Below are positions 25,943 through 34,993 of a stretch of DNA of 64,000 nucleotides, in pieces (position 1 is the stretch's first letter; every line of letters begins with the position of its first letter). Both the position numbers and the translations under genes were made by a program. The stretch is from Cellulomonas hominis. Its GTDB lineage: Bacteria; Actinomycetota; Actinomycetes; Actinomycetales; Cellulomonadaceae. Under the pieces are notes generated by a model. That model saw only the letters and a list, made by a program, of their open reading frames with translations. It had not been told where the DNA came from and did not search any database. The DNA is taken from positions 1,240,001-1,304,000 of the forward strand of contig NZ_JACHDN010000001.1 of NCBI RefSeq assembly GCF_014201095.1. Direction: 5' to 3'.

Positions 25943-27167
25943 TGCCGCCGCCCGGCATCTGCCCGCCCGGGAAGCCGCCTGAGAAGTCCGGCATCTCGCC
26001 GGAGAACTGCGGCATCTGGCCGCCCTGCTCGTCGCTGTCGGCCGAGCCGGTGGACCGCGGGCTGAAGGCGGTGACCAGCACCTCGTCGCCCTCGGCGAGC
26101 CCCGCGGTGATCTCCACGAGGTTGCCCGAGGTCGCGCCGACGGTGACCTCCGTGGTGACCTGCTCGCCGTCCGCACCCTCCTGCGTGACGACGGACCGGC
26201 CGTCCTCGGTGGTCACCGCCGCCGTGGGCACGGTGAGCACGTCGGTGCGGCGCTCGTAGACGATCTCCACGTCCGCCGACTCGCCGTCGTGCAGCCCCTC
26301 CGGGGACCCGGTGACCTCCACGGTCACCGGGTACGCCGCGACGCCGGACGTGCTGGTGGACAGCAGGCCGATCTCGGCGACCGTGCCGTACACCGGGTCC
26401 GTGGCGCCGTCGACGGTGATCTCCGCCTGGTCGCCGACCTCGATCAGCGCGACGTCGGACTCGCCGACGGTCACCGCGGTCTGCCAGGCGTCGGTGCCGA
26501 CGATCGTGAACTGCGCCGTGGTCGTCCCGGTGCTCCCGGTGCTCCCGGTGCTGCTGCCCGTGGACGAGCCGTCCGGCCCGGCGCCGCTCGACGAGCCGCC
26601 GGACACCGCGTCCCCGACCTCGAGGCCCACGGCCGTGACCAGACCCGCGACGGGCGCGGTGAGCGTCGCCCCGGCCCGGTCGGCCTCCGCGTCCTCGACC
26701 GCCGCCTGCGCCACGTCGACCTGCGCGGCCAGCGCCGTGACCTGCGCGTCCGACGCGCTCGACCCGTCCGCCTCGTCCTGCGCGTCCGACAGCGAGGCCT
26801 GGGCGCTCGCCAGGTCGGCCTTCGCGGCGAGCAGTGCGGCGTCGAGCTGGAGGGTGTCCACGGTCGCGAGCTGCTGGCCCGCCGCCACCGTGTCGCCCGC
26901 GGCCACGTCCACCGAGGTCACCGTGCCGGACACGTCGAAGGACACGTCCTCCTGCACCGACGGCGTGAGCGTGCCGGACGCCGACACCGAGCTCTGGATG
27001 GTCGTCAGGCTCGCGGCGACCGCGGTGGTCGTCGACTCCGGGGTCGTGGCGGCCTGCGCCGGCTCCTCCCGGAGCGCGAGCAGGTACCCGCCCGCTCCCG
27101 CGACGCCGACCATCAGCACCAGGGTCAGCACCCGCACCCAGCGGGCGCGCCTCCACAGCGACAGCAT
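25935..27167 (-). CDS. HlyD/MacA-like membrane-fusion adaptor, first gene of exporter operon
   Basis: A 410-aa adaptor: one N-terminal TM helix ([22 protein letters not shown]), then lipoyl half [20 protein letters not shown], short Ala-rich coiled-coil helices, second lipoyl half [17 protein letters not shown], a Gly/Ser/Thr linker, a beta-barrel and a membrane-proximal domain. The tail is Met/Pro/Gly/Phe-rich ([18 protein letters not shown]). The start could be GTG 27179 or ATG 27167; the ATG has AGGGAG close upstream. It begins the five-gene operon; a TACGGT-like -10 occurs near 27213 on the minus strand. Confidence 0.88.
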   Translation of the reverse strand: MLSLWRRARWVRVLTLVLMVGVAGAGGYLLALREEPAQAATTPESTTTAVAASLTTIQSSVSASGTLTPSVQEDVSFDVSGTVTSVDVAAGDTVAAGQQLATVDTLQLDAALLAAKADLASAQASLSDAQDEADGSSASDAQVTALAAQVDVAQAAVEDAEADRAGATLTAPVAGLVTAVGLEVGDAVSGGSSSGAGPDGSSTGSSTGSTGSTGTTTAQFTIVGTDAWQTAVTVGESDVALIEVGDQAEITVDGATDPVYGTVAEIGLLSTSTSGVAAYPVTVEVTGSPEGLHDGESADVEIVYERRTDVLTVPTAAVTTEDGRSVVTQEGADGEQVTTEVTVGATSGNLVEITAGLAEGDEVLVTAFSPRSTGSADSDEQGGQMPQFSGEMPDFSGGFPGGQMPGGGNG

Positions 27168-27285
27168 GTTCTCCCTCACGACGATCCAGCGCGGTATCGC
27201 GGCTGGTCAGACCGTAGGGAGGGCGCCTGGAGCGGTCGTAGCACCCACCTGTGCGCAGCCTGAGCGCGGGGGCCCGGTGCGGTGC

Positions 27286-27375
27286 GTCGGGCTCGGTGAC
27301 GTCGGGCTGGGTGACGTCGGGCTGGGTGACGTCGGGCTTGGGAGCGTCGGGCATAGGGGCGTCGGGCGCGGGCGG
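27286..27375. repeat. 15-bp tandem repeat, six units
   Basis: Units GTCGGGCTCGGTGAC, two of GTCGGGCTGGGTGAC, then GTCGGGCTTGGGAGC, GTCGGGCATAGGGGC and GTCGGGCGCGGGCGG. The period is constant while the last three decay. It lies in a gene-free region; a minus-strand reading encodes PDVTQ repeats but no supported gene. Confidence 0.8.
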
Positions 27376-27673
27376 GAGGCGTCAGGCGTCAGGCCCGCGG
27401 CCGTGGGGCGTGAGAGACGAGGCGTGAACACGGTGTGCACGAGCGCGGGCCAGGGACGTCTACCGGAGACGTGGACACCGTGGCGCGGAGGTACCAGGTG
27501 TCCACGGTCCGACAAGGGGGGGCTCGGGGGGACGCGTGCACGCGGGGTACGCGGTGTCGACGCGGCGCGGTGGACGCTCGACCCCGTGACGTCGAGCACG
27601 GCGCGCGCGGGACCCGCGGACTGCGCCGGGTGCACGGCGTGCACGCAGCCCACCGCCCAGATCGGTCGTCCGG
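27376..27673. other. gene-free region with a 10-bp-armed inverted repeat
   Basis: At 27470-27479 and 27497-27506, CGTGGACACC and GGTGTCCACG face each other across 17 bp. Otherwise the stretch has no start/ribosome site/codon pattern that I trust. Long ORFs crossing it on the plus strand are artefacts of GC-rich sequence. Confidence 0.5.
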
Positions 27674-27707
27674 ACCGAGATCGGTCGTCCCCGCGACCGA
27701 TCTCGGT
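27674..27707. repeat. perfect 14-bp inverted repeat with flanking half-copies
   Basis: ACCGAGATCGGTCG and its complement flank a 6-nt loop. Partial extra copies, GATCGGTCGTCC starting near 27660 and CCGATCTCGG near 27716, lie on either side, so the motif GATCGGTCG has been multiplied. It may be a terminator or a dispersed palindromic element. Confidence 0.7.
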
Positions 27708-27796
27708 GCGAGGCGCCGATCTCGGCGAGCCGGTCAGGCGAGCGCGAGGGCGCGCGCGAGCACCAGGGCGAGGGAGCGGCGGGCGGCGCAGGGCCG

Positions 27797-27856
27797 GCGA
27801 GCGGCGAGCGGCGAGCGGCGGGCGGCGAGCGGCGGGCGGCGGGCGGCGGGCGGCGG
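27797..27856 (+). repeat. 7-bp short tandem repeat, 8.5 units
   Basis: Alternating GCGAGCG and GCGGGCG units (three, one, one, then three of the second type). It ends 40 bp from the 3' end of the methyltransferase gene. Confidence 0.8.
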
Positions 27857-27896
27857 ATCAGCGCGAGGGAGCGGCGGGCGCGCGGGGGCGCGCGGG

Positions 27897-29456
27897 TCAG
27901 GCCGGCAGGAGCAGACCGTCCTGGACGAGGCCGCGGACCTCGGGCAGCAGCTCGGCCGCCAGGGCCCCGCCGTCCACGCCGAGCAGCGCCGCGAGCGCCC
28001 CGACGATCTGCCCGACCGCGAGCTCCCCGTCGCACGCCCCGACCAGCCCGGCCAGCGCGGTGCCGACCTGGACCGTCCGGCCGAACCCGCCGCCCTGCCG
28101 GAGCAGCACGACCTGCGGGTCCGCGTCGCCGGGGCGCAGGTACCGCTCCTCGGTGACGTCGGGGGCCGCGGTCAGCCGCGCGGCGGCCAGGGCGGCGTCG
28201 TCGAGGTGGCGGAGCCGGTCGTGCGCGGCGAGGCTCGCGCCGATCGCGGGGCCGAGGGGCTGCCGGACCGTGCCGGTGACCTCCTCGAGCCGGCGCAGCC
28301 GCGCGCCCGGCGGCACGTCGCGGGCCGGCCGGCGCAGCACGACGATGCCGAACCCGATGCCCTCGACGTCCCGGGACGCGAAGTCCGCGAGCCACGCGGC
28401 GTACCGGGCGCGCCAGGCCGCGGGGTCCCGGTCGGGGGTGGTGCCGCCGTCGCGGATCCAGGTCTCGGCGTACTGCGCGGGGTCCTGGAGCTCGCGCTGC
28501 ACGACCCAGCCGTCCAGCCCGGACGCGTCGAGCCACGCCCCGACCCGCTCGTCCCAGGACTCGCCGCGGCGGACCTCCCAGTTGCCGAGCAGCTGCGCGA
28601 CGCCCCCGGGGGCGAGCACGGAGCCGACCGACGTGACGAGGTCGGAGACGATCGCGTCGCCGGTGCGCCCGCCGTCCCGGTACTCGTAGGTCGGCACACC
28701 CTCGGCGGCGCGCGGGGTGATGACGAACGGCGGGTTGCTCACGACGAGGTCGAACCGCTCCCCCGCGACGGGCTCCAGCATCGACCCGGGCCGCAGGTCG
28801 ACCTCGACCCCGGCGAGCGCCGCGTTGAACCGCGCGAACGCCAGCGCGCGCTCCGAGATGTCCGTGCCGACGACCGCCCCGGAGTGCCGCGCGGCGTGCA
28901 GCGCCTGGATGCCGCAGCCGGTGCCGAGGTCGAGCGTCCGCCCGACGGGCTCCCGCACGGTGACCTGCGCGAGGGTCGTGGACGCCCCGCCGACGCCGAG
29001 GACGTGGTCGGTCCGCAGCGCCCCGCCGGTCGCGAGCTCCCCGAGGTCCGAGGCGATCCACCAGTCGACGGTCCCGGCGCCGTCGACGGCCTCGTACGGC
29101 CGCAGGTCGACCCGGGCGCGCACGGCGTCGTCCGGACCGGCGCCCGCGGCCTCGACCAGCCCGAGGCGCTCGGCCCCGGCGACCCCCAGGGCGGGCAGCG
29201 CGGCGGCGAGGCGCGCCGCGGGCACGGCCTCGCCCAGGACGAACGCCCGGACCAGCGCCGCCCGCGGGTCGGACCCGGCGGCCTCGGTGGCCAGCAGCGC
29301 GGGTGCGGGCTCCTCGCGGTGCAGCGCCGCGGCGGCGACCGGGCCGAGCAGGTCCTCGACGCCGGGCACGGTGAACCCGGCGGCGGCGAGGTCCGCGCGC
29401 AGGGCGGCGGTCAGGGCGGGGTCGGTGTGCGGCGCGTCGGCGGGGTGGGAGGGCAC
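27897..29456 (-). CDS. class I SAM-dependent methyltransferase, HemK/RlmG-like, with extra N- and C-terminal domains
   Basis: A 519-aa protein. An N-terminal helical domain (about 155 aa) is followed by a Rossmann methyltransferase core: motif I TLDLGTGCGIQALHA, VVGTDISERAL, and the catalytic VVSNPPFVI typical of N- or O-methylation of amide or exocyclic amino groups. A C-terminal domain of about 200 aa contains DGWVVQRELQDPAQYAE. This layout matches an actinobacterial family of putative rRNA or protein methyltransferases; the substrate is unknown. The GTG start has GGGGAGG upstream. It is divergent from gadB. Confidence 0.85.
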   Translation of the reverse strand: MPSHPADAPHTDPALTAALRADLAAAGFTVPGVEDLLGPVAAAALHREEPAPALLATEAAGSDPRAALVRAFVLGEAVPAARLAAALPALGVAGAERLGLVEAAGAGPDDAVRARVDLRPYEAVDGAGTVDWWIASDLGELATGGALRTDHVLGVGGASTTLAQVTVREPVGRTLDLGTGCGIQALHAARHSGAVVGTDISERALAFARFNAALAGVEVDLRPGSMLEPVAGERFDLVVSNPPFVITPRAAEGVPTYEYRDGGRTGDAIVSDLVTSVGSVLAPGGVAQLLGNWEVRRGESWDERVGAWLDASGLDGWVVQRELQDPAQYAETWIRDGGTTPDRDPAAWRARYAAWLADFASRDVEGIGFGIVVLRRPARDVPPGARLRRLEEVTGTVRQPLGPAIGASLAAHDRLRHLDDAALAAARLTAAPDVTEERYLRPGDADPQVVLLRQGGGFGRTVQVGTALAGLVGACDGELAVGQIVGALAALLGVDGGALAAELLPEVRGLVQDGLLLPA

Positions 29457-29496
29457 CGCCCCATCCTCCCCGATCGGCCGTGCGAGGCGCCCTTGC

Positions 29497-29502
29497 TACG
29501 GT
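29497..29502 (+). promoter_or_regulatory. -10 hexamer for gadB
   Basis: TACGGT lies 36 bp before the gadB ATG, leaving a leader of about 30 nt that contains the ribosome site GAGGGGG. Confidence 0.5.
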
Positions 29503-29538
29503 CCGGGCGACGACGACGTCACGACCTGAGGGGGCACG

Positions 29539-30951
29539 ATGAGCAGCACCGACGGCATCCCGATCCACGGACGCGCGAGCTTCCGCCGGCACTTCGACCG
29601 GACGACCTTCCCGAAGGACGGGATGGACCCGGACGAGGCGTACGAGCTGCTGCACACCGCGCTGATGCTCGACGGGACGGCGACGCTGAACCTGGCGTCG
29701 TTCGTCACGACGTGGATGGAGCCGCAGGCCGAGGCGCTGATCCACGACACGCTGCGCAAGAACCACATCGACCACGAGGAGTACCCGGTGTCCTCGCTGG
29801 TCGAGGAGGCGTGCGTGCACATGCTCGGCGACCTGTTCCACGCCCCGGACCCCGAGCGGGTCGTGGGCGTCGCGACGATCGGGTCGTCGGAGGCGATCAT
29901 GCTCGGCCTGCTCGCGCACAAGCGGGCGTGGAAGCACCGGCGCGAGGCCGCGGGCCTGCCGACGGACCGCCCGAACGTGGTGTTCGGCGCGGAGACGCAC
30001 GTGGTCTGGGACAAGTTCGCCAACTACTTCGACGTCGAGATGCGCGAGATCCCGATGCGGCCGGACCGGTTCACTATCACGGCCGCCGACGTCGAGGAGC
30101 GGGTGGACGAGAACACCATCGCGGTCGGCGCGGTGCTCGGCACGACACACATCGGGGAGGCGGACCCGATCGAGGAGATCGACGCGCTGCTCGTGCGCCT
30201 GAAGCGGGAGCGCGGCTGGGACGTCCCGCTGCACGTCGACGGCGCGAGCGGGGCGTTCGTCGCGCCGTTCGCGGAGCCGGACCTGCGGTGGGACTTCCGG
30301 CTGGAGCAGGTCGCCTCGATCAACGCGTCCGGGCACAAGTACGGCCTGGTGTACCCGGGCGTCGGCTGGCTGATCTTCCGGGACGCCTCCCGGCTGCCGG
30401 AGGACCTGGTGTCCAGCGTGAACTACCTCGGCGGCGCGCAGCCGACGTACACGTTCAACTTCTCCCGCGGCTCCGCGATGATCCAGGCGCAGATGTACAA
30501 CTTCCTGCGGCTCGGCCGGGCGGGGTACACCGCGATCGTCGAGACGATGCTCGCCAACGCGCGGCACCTCAACGAGGCGCTGACGGCGAGCGGCCGGTTC
30601 GAGATCCTCAACCCCGGGCTGGCGGAGCCCGTGGTGACGTTCCGGCTCGTCGGCGACCCCGGCTTCGACGTCTACCACCTGTCCGCGCGCCTGCGGGAGC
30701 ACGGCTGGATCGTCCCGGCGTACAGCCTGCCGCCGGACGCGGAGGACGTGCACCTCATGCGGGTCGTGGTCCGGCTCGACCTCAGCCGGCCGATGATCGA
30801 CCAGCTGCTGCGCGACCTCGACCTCGCGTACGAGCAGCTCACGGCCGAGCCGCCGCCCGCGCCGCGCACGCACGTCAAGGCCGACCTGTGGACCTCCCCG
30901 GGGCACGCGGCGGCGCAGGGCAAGGCGCGCACGGGCCTGCACCACCCGTGA
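29539..30951 (+). CDS. gadB: glutamate decarboxylase (PLP-dependent)
   Basis: A 470-aa enzyme converting glutamate to GABA with consumption of a proton, a cytosolic acid-resistance and GABA-producing step. GAD signatures are LNLASFVTTWMEPQA near the N-terminus, TIGSSEAIMLG (cofactor phosphate), HVDGASGAFVAPF and INASGHKYG with the Schiff-base Lys. Length and order are canonical. The ribosome site GAGGGGG is 5 bp upstream. No GadC antiporter is in the window; the next gene, overlapping by 4 bp, is a small membrane protein. Confidence 0.95.
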   Translation: MSSTDGIPIHGRASFRRHFDRTTFPKDGMDPDEAYELLHTALMLDGTATLNLASFVTTWMEPQAEALIHDTLRKNHIDHEEYPVSSLVEEACVHMLGDLFHAPDPERVVGVATIGSSEAIMLGLLAHKRAWKHRREAAGLPTDRPNVVFGAETHVVWDKFANYFDVEMREIPMRPDRFTITAADVEERVDENTIAVGAVLGTTHIGEADPIEEIDALLVRLKRERGWDVPLHVDGASGAFVAPFAEPDLRWDFRLEQVASINASGHKYGLVYPGVGWLIFRDASRLPEDLVSSVNYLGGAQPTYTFNFSRGSAMIQAQMYNFLRLGRAGYTAIVETMLANARHLNEALTASGRFEILNPGLAEPVVTFRLVGDPGFDVYHLSARLREHGWIVPAYSLPPDAEDVHLMRVVVRLDLSRPMIDQLLRDLDLAYEQLTAEPPPAPRTHVKADLWTSPGHAAAQGKARTGLHHP

Positions 30952-31619
30952 CGGGGGCCGCGGCGGACCCCGGCGCAGCGGCGGACCCGGGCGCGACGCG
31001 CGACGCCCGGGCCGCCGCCGTGCGGATCGGTGTGCTCTTCGGCGCCGGCTCGGTGTGCTTCGCGCTCGGCTCGCTGCCGGGCTACGTCGCGGACCTGCCC
31101 GGGCCGGCGGTGGCGTGGACGTTCGTCGTCGGGTCGGTGTTCTTCACGTCGGCCGCCGCGCTCCAGCTGGCGGGCACGGACCGCGCGCTGCGGTGGGACC
31201 GGCTGGCGGGGTGGGTGCAGCTGGTCGGCACGGTGTGCTTCAACGTGAGCACGCTCGCCGCGACCCGGGACCTGGCGGAGCCGGAGGCACGGCGCCTGGT
31301 GTGGGCGCCGGACGTCTACGGGTCGGTCTGCTTCCTCGTCGCCAGCGGCATCGCGTACGCGCTGGCGCGGCGCGGGGCCCGGCCGCGGTCCGCCGCCTGG
31401 TGGGTCGCCGCGCTCAACCTCGCCGGGTCCGTGGCCTTCGGGATCGCGGCCGTCGCGGCGCGGTACGTCGGGGACACCACGGACCCGGCGAACCTCGCGC
31501 TGGTGAACCTCGGGACGTTCCTCGGCGCCGTCGCCTTCCTGGCCGGCGCCGCGCTGCTGCCCGCGTCCGTCACACCGGCAGCGGCGCCCCGCCGGGACCG
31601 TCGCCGGGCGCCGGGCTGA
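30948..31619 (+). CDS. six-helix integral membrane protein, YrhK-like
   Basis: A 223-aa protein starting at a GTG overlapping the gadB stop (GTGA). It is essentially six hydrophobic helices arranged as repeats: VLFGAGSVCFALGSL, TFVVGSVFFTSAAALQLAG, GWVQLVGTVCFNVSTLA, DVYGSVCFLVASGIAYALA, LNLAGSVAFGIAAVAARYV and LGTFLGAVAFLAGAALL. The recurring G-S-x-x-F pattern recalls YrhK-domain proteins. Coupling to gadB suggests a role in acid stress or GABA/glutamate handling, but that is context only. Its last 50 bp overlap the convergent phosphatase gene. Confidence 0.7.
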   Translation: MTGAAADPGAAADPGATRDARAAAVRIGVLFGAGSVCFALGSLPGYVADLPGPAVAWTFVVGSVFFTSAAALQLAGTDRALRWDRLAGWVQLVGTVCFNVSTLAATRDLAEPEARRLVWAPDVYGSVCFLVASGIAYALARRGARPRSAAWWVAALNLAGSVAFGIAAVAARYVGDTTDPANLALVNLGTFLGAVAFLAGAALLPASVTPAAAPRRDRRRAPG

Positions 31620-32226
31620 CGTGCGGCACGGTCTCGTCCATCCAGCGCGTGACCGTCCAGCCGCCCGGGCCGTCGGACTCGAGCGTGACGACGCCGGTGT
31701 TCTCCAGGACCTGCACCACGGGGGCGCCGGCGTGCAGGTTGCGCGCACGGGTGATCGCCCACAGCCGGATCACCGCGCCGTGGCTGACGGCGGCGACGGT
31801 GTCCGCGCCGGTGCCGACGATCTCGTCGACCACCGCGTCGAACCGGTCGAGCGTCGCGCGCCCGGACTCCCCGCCCGGCATCCGCGCACCGAGGTCCCCG
31901 GACGCCCAGGCGATCATCGTGCGCAGGTACTGCTCGACGGACGCGGGGTCGGTCCGCATCTCCAGGTCGCCCGCCAGCACCTCGCGCAGGCCCTCGCGGA
32001 CGGTGACGTCGAGCCCGTGCGGCCGGGCGACCTCCGCGGCGGTCGCGCGCGCCCGGTCCAGGTGCGACGCGTAGACGGTGTCCAGGGGCTCACCCGCGAG
32101 GGCCTCGCCGACCGCCCGCGCCTGCCGGCGCCCCTCCGCCGTCAGCGGGGCCCCGGGGGCCGCGGTGTCGAGGGCGTGGACCAGGTTGGAGCCCGTCTGC
32201 CCGTGCCGGACCAGGTGCAGCCGCAT
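31570..32226 (-). CDS. histidine phosphatase family protein (phosphoglycerate mutase-like)
   Basis: A 218-aa enzyme with the catalytic LVRHGQTGSN at the N-terminus (phosphohistidine), SHLDRARATA, LREVLAGDLE with the proton-donor Glu region and AVSHGAVIRLWA (second His). These proteins dephosphorylate small metabolites or proteins; the substrate is not predictable. The ATG overlaps the upstream lipoprotein stop by one base (TGATG). The 3' end overlaps the convergent membrane-protein gene by 50 bp. Confidence 0.9.
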   Translation of the reverse strand: MRLHLVRHGQTGSNLVHALDTAAPGAPLTAEGRRQARAVGEALAGEPLDTVYASHLDRARATAAEVARPHGLDVTVREGLREVLAGDLEMRTDPASVEQYLRTMIAWASGDLGARMPGGESGRATLDRFDAVVDEIVGTGADTVAAVSHGAVIRLWAITRARNLHAGAPVVQVLENTGVVTLESDGPGGWTVTRWMDETVPHVSPAPGDGPGGAPLPV

Positions 32227-32651
32227 CACGCCTCGCAGTTCTCGGTCAGGTAGGTCCCGATCCGGTCGGACGCGTCGGACAGCTCCTCGCCGTCGGCCGA
32301 CCCGGAGAACCCCGCCAGGGCCTCGTTCACGGCCTCCTGGTCGCTGGTGTCGACGGCCTGCAGCGCGTCGTCGAGCTCGGCGAACGTCGCGGTGAACGTG
32401 GCCCACGCGTCGGCGATCTCGTCCGGCGGCTCGATCGACTCGAAGCCCTGGCGCTGCTCGGCGATCGCGTCGGCGAACGCCTCCGGGTCGTCCCCGAGCG
32501 CCCCGGTGGCGTCCACGTTCGCGAACGCCTCCTCCGCCTCGGAGCAGAACGCGTCGGCGTCCCCGCCGGAGCACGCGGCGAGCGGCAGGGCGAGCGCTCC
32601 GGCCGCCAGGACGGACAGGGCACGGCGGACGCCGCGGCGCGGTGGGGTCAT
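32226..32651 (-). CDS. small lipoprotein of unknown function
   Basis: A 141-aa protein with a basic n-region, hydrophobic core and lipobox LAAC (Cys about 28), then a mostly helical acidic domain with heptad-like Ala/Glu/Asp/Phe pattern (FCSEAEEAFANVDATG, ATFTATFAELDDALQAV). There is one Cys near each end of the mature domain (FCSEA, ENCEA), possibly a disulfide. It belongs to a common actinobacterial type of surface lipoprotein with no known role. It is co-transcribed with the phosphatase, 44 bp after hppA. Confidence 0.75.
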   Translation of the reverse strand: MTPPRRGVRRALSVLAAGALALPLAACSGGDADAFCSEAEEAFANVDATGALGDDPEAFADAIAEQRQGFESIEPPDEIADAWATFTATFAELDDALQAVDTSDQEAVNEALAGFSGSADGEELSDASDRIGTYLTENCEA

Positions 32652-32695
32652 GACCCCCAGCCTGCCCGACTCCCGCGGCAGGGTCGAGGCGGGGC

Positions 32696-34993
32696 TCACG
32701 ACGCCGGGAGCCGCACCTCCCGCTCCAGCCGCGCCTCCTCGTCGACCCGCGCGGCCCGCAGCCGGGACGCGATCACCGCGCCGAACGCGACCAGCGCCGC
32801 GAACACCGCGATGGTCAGCCGCAGCACCGGGTTCGCGCCGTCGCCGATGCTCACGGCCACCACGGCGGGCGCCACCAGCAGCGCGACCAGGTTCATCACC
32901 TTGATGAGCGGGTTGATCGCGGGGCCGGCGGTGTCCTTGAACGGGTCGCCCACCGTGTCGCCGATGACGACGGCGGCGTGCGCGGGCGAGCCCTTGCCGC
33001 CGTACCGGCCGTCCTCGACCAGCTTCTTCGCGTTGTCCCAGGTCCCGCCGGAGTTGGCGAGGAACACCGCCATGAGCACGCCGGCGCCGATCGCCCCGGC
33101 GAGGAACCCGGCGAGCGGGCCGATGCCGAGCCCGAAGCCGACGGCCACCGGCGCGGACGCCGCGAGCAGGCCCGGCGTCGCGAGCTCGCGCAGGGAGTCG
33201 CGGGTGCAGATGTCCACGACCTTGCCGTACTCGGGCCGCACCTGGCCGGTCATGATCCCGGGGTGCTCGCGGAACTGGCGGCGCACCTCGAACACGATCG
33301 CCCCGGCCGCGCGGGTCACCGCGTCGATCGCCAGGCCGGAGAACAGGAACACGGTCGCCCCGCCGAGGATCACCCCGACCAGCGTCACCGGGCTGATCAC
33401 CTGGTAGTCGGTCATCGCCAGCACGATGTCGCCCGGGACCTCGGTGAGCCGGAGGTCCGCGAGCGCCCCGGCCACCGCGTCGGCGTACGAGCCGAACAGC
33501 GCGGTCGCCGCCAGCACGGCGGTCGCGATCGCGATGCCCTTCGTGACGGCCTTCGTGGTGTTCCCGACGGCGTCCAGGTCGGTGAGGATCTGCGCGCCCT
33601 CCTCGGTGACGTCGCCGGACATCTCCGCGATGCCCTGGGCGTTGTCGCTCACCGGGCCGAACGTGTCCATCGCGACGATGACGCCGACCGTGGTCAGCAG
33701 GCCGCAGCCGGCGAGCGCGACGAGGAACAGCGACAGCGCGATCGACCCGCCGGCCAGCAGGAACACGCCGCAGATGGCGGCGGCGATGATCCCGGCCGTG
33801 TACACCGCGGACTCGAACCCGACGCCGATGCCGGACAGCACGACCGTGGCCGCGCCGGTCTGCGACGTGCGGGCCACGTGGATCGTCGGCTTGGAGGTGG
33901 TGCCCGTGAAGTAGCCGGTCACCCAGAGGATCAGCCCCGCCAGCACGACGCCGATCGCCACGGCCGCCGCCGCCACGAGCCGCGGGTCGCCGCCGTGGTC
34001 CTCGAGCCCCGCGGTGCCCTCGAACGCCGCGAACGACGACGGCAGGTACACGAACGCGGCGACCGCGGCGAGCACCGCGCCGGCGACGGCCGCGATCGCG
34101 AACCCGCGGTTGATCGCCGCCAGCCCGCTCTCCGATCCGCGCACCCGCGTCACCAGCACGCCGAGCGCCGCGACCACCGCACCGACCGCGGTGACGATCA
34201 GCGGGAACACCAGGCCCTCCTCGCCGAACGCGGCCCGGCCGAGGATCAGCGCCGCCACCAGCGTGACCGCGTACGACTCGAACAGGTCGGCCGCCATGCC
34301 CGCGCAGTCGCCCACGTTGTCGCCCACGTTGTCCGCGATCGTCGCGGCGTTGCGCGGGTCGTCCTCCGGGATGCCCTGCTCGACCTTGCCGACCAGGTCC
34401 GCGCCGACATCCGCCGCCTTGGTGAAGATGCCGCCGCCGACCCGCATGAACATCGCGAGCAGCGCGGCCCCGAAGCCGAAGCCCTCCAGCACCGCCGGCG
34501 CCTCGCCCCGGTACAGCAGCACGACCACCGCGGCGCCCAGCAGCCCGAGGCCGACCACGGACATGCCCACGACCCCGCCGGTGCGCAGCGCGATCCGCGC
34601 GCCCTCCGCCCGGCCCCCCGGCAGCGACGCCGCCGCCGCGACCCGGACGTTCGCCCGCGTGGCCAGCCACATCCCGAGGTACCCGATCGAGGCGGAGAAC
34701 CCGGCGCCCACCAGGAAGAACACGGACCGGCCGATCTTCACCCCCGCGTCGCCCGGCAGCAGGAACAGCAGCGCGAACACCACCACCGCGAACAGCACGA
34801 GCGTGCGCAGCTGCCGGTTGAGGTACGCCGCCGCACCCTCCTGGACCGCCGCCGCGATGGACCGCATCGCCGCCGACCCCTCGTCGGCCGCCAGGACCTG
34901 CCGCCGGAGCACCACCGCCACGACCAGAGCGGCGACCGCCACGGCGGCGATGACGGCGACCACCACGAGGCTCGCCGGACCGAGATCGACCAT
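32696..34993 (-). CDS. hppA: membrane-bound proton-translocating pyrophosphatase
   Basis: A 765-aa, about 16-helix pump coupling pyrophosphate hydrolysis to H+ export. Catalytic segments are DVGADLVGKVEQGIPEDDPRN with IADNVGDNVGDCAGM, AMDTFGPVSDNAQGIAEM and IGDTVGDPFKDTAGPAINPL. GNTTKAVTKG carries Lys where K+-dependent enzymes have Ala, so this is the K+-independent type. It would recycle biosynthetic pyrophosphate and help proton motive force. The ATG at 34993 is preceded by GAGGAGGATGC. Confidence 0.96.
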   Translation of the reverse strand: MVDLGPASLVVVAVIAAVAVAALVVAVVLRRQVLAADEGSAAMRSIAAAVQEGAAAYLNRQLRTLVLFAVVVFALLFLLPGDAGVKIGRSVFFLVGAGFSASIGYLGMWLATRANVRVAAAASLPGGRAEGARIALRTGGVVGMSVVGLGLLGAAVVVLLYRGEAPAVLEGFGFGAALLAMFMRVGGGIFTKAADVGADLVGKVEQGIPEDDPRNAATIADNVGDNVGDCAGMAADLFESYAVTLVAALILGRAAFGEEGLVFPLIVTAVGAVVAALGVLVTRVRGSESGLAAINRGFAIAAVAGAVLAAVAAFVYLPSSFAAFEGTAGLEDHGGDPRLVAAAAVAIGVVLAGLILWVTGYFTGTTSKPTIHVARTSQTGAATVVLSGIGVGFESAVYTAGIIAAAICGVFLLAGGSIALSLFLVALAGCGLLTTVGVIVAMDTFGPVSDNAQGIAEMSGDVTEEGAQILTDLDAVGNTTKAVTKGIAIATAVLAATALFGSYADAVAGALADLRLTEVPGDIVLAMTDYQVISPVTLVGVILGGATVFLFSGLAIDAVTRAAGAIVFEVRRQFREHPGIMTGQVRPEYGKVVDICTRDSLRELATPGLLAASAPVAVGFGLGIGPLAGFLAGAIGAGVLMAVFLANSGGTWDNAKKLVEDGRYGGKGSPAHAAVVIGDTVGDPFKDTAGPAINPLIKVMNLVALLVAPAVVAVSIGDGANPVLRLTIAVFAALVAFGAVIASRLRAARVDEEARLEREVRLPAS

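Noticed and set aside
27286..27375. 15-bp repeat as a CRISPR array or as a coding repeat
   Set aside because: Units are contiguous with no spacers. The frames crossing them lack a start/ribosome site and extend into shadows.
27435..31619. A 1394-codon open frame on the plus strand
   Set aside because: It runs through repeats and antisense to the methyltransferase and in another frame of gadB. Only its last 224 codons (from GTG 30948) behave like a gene.
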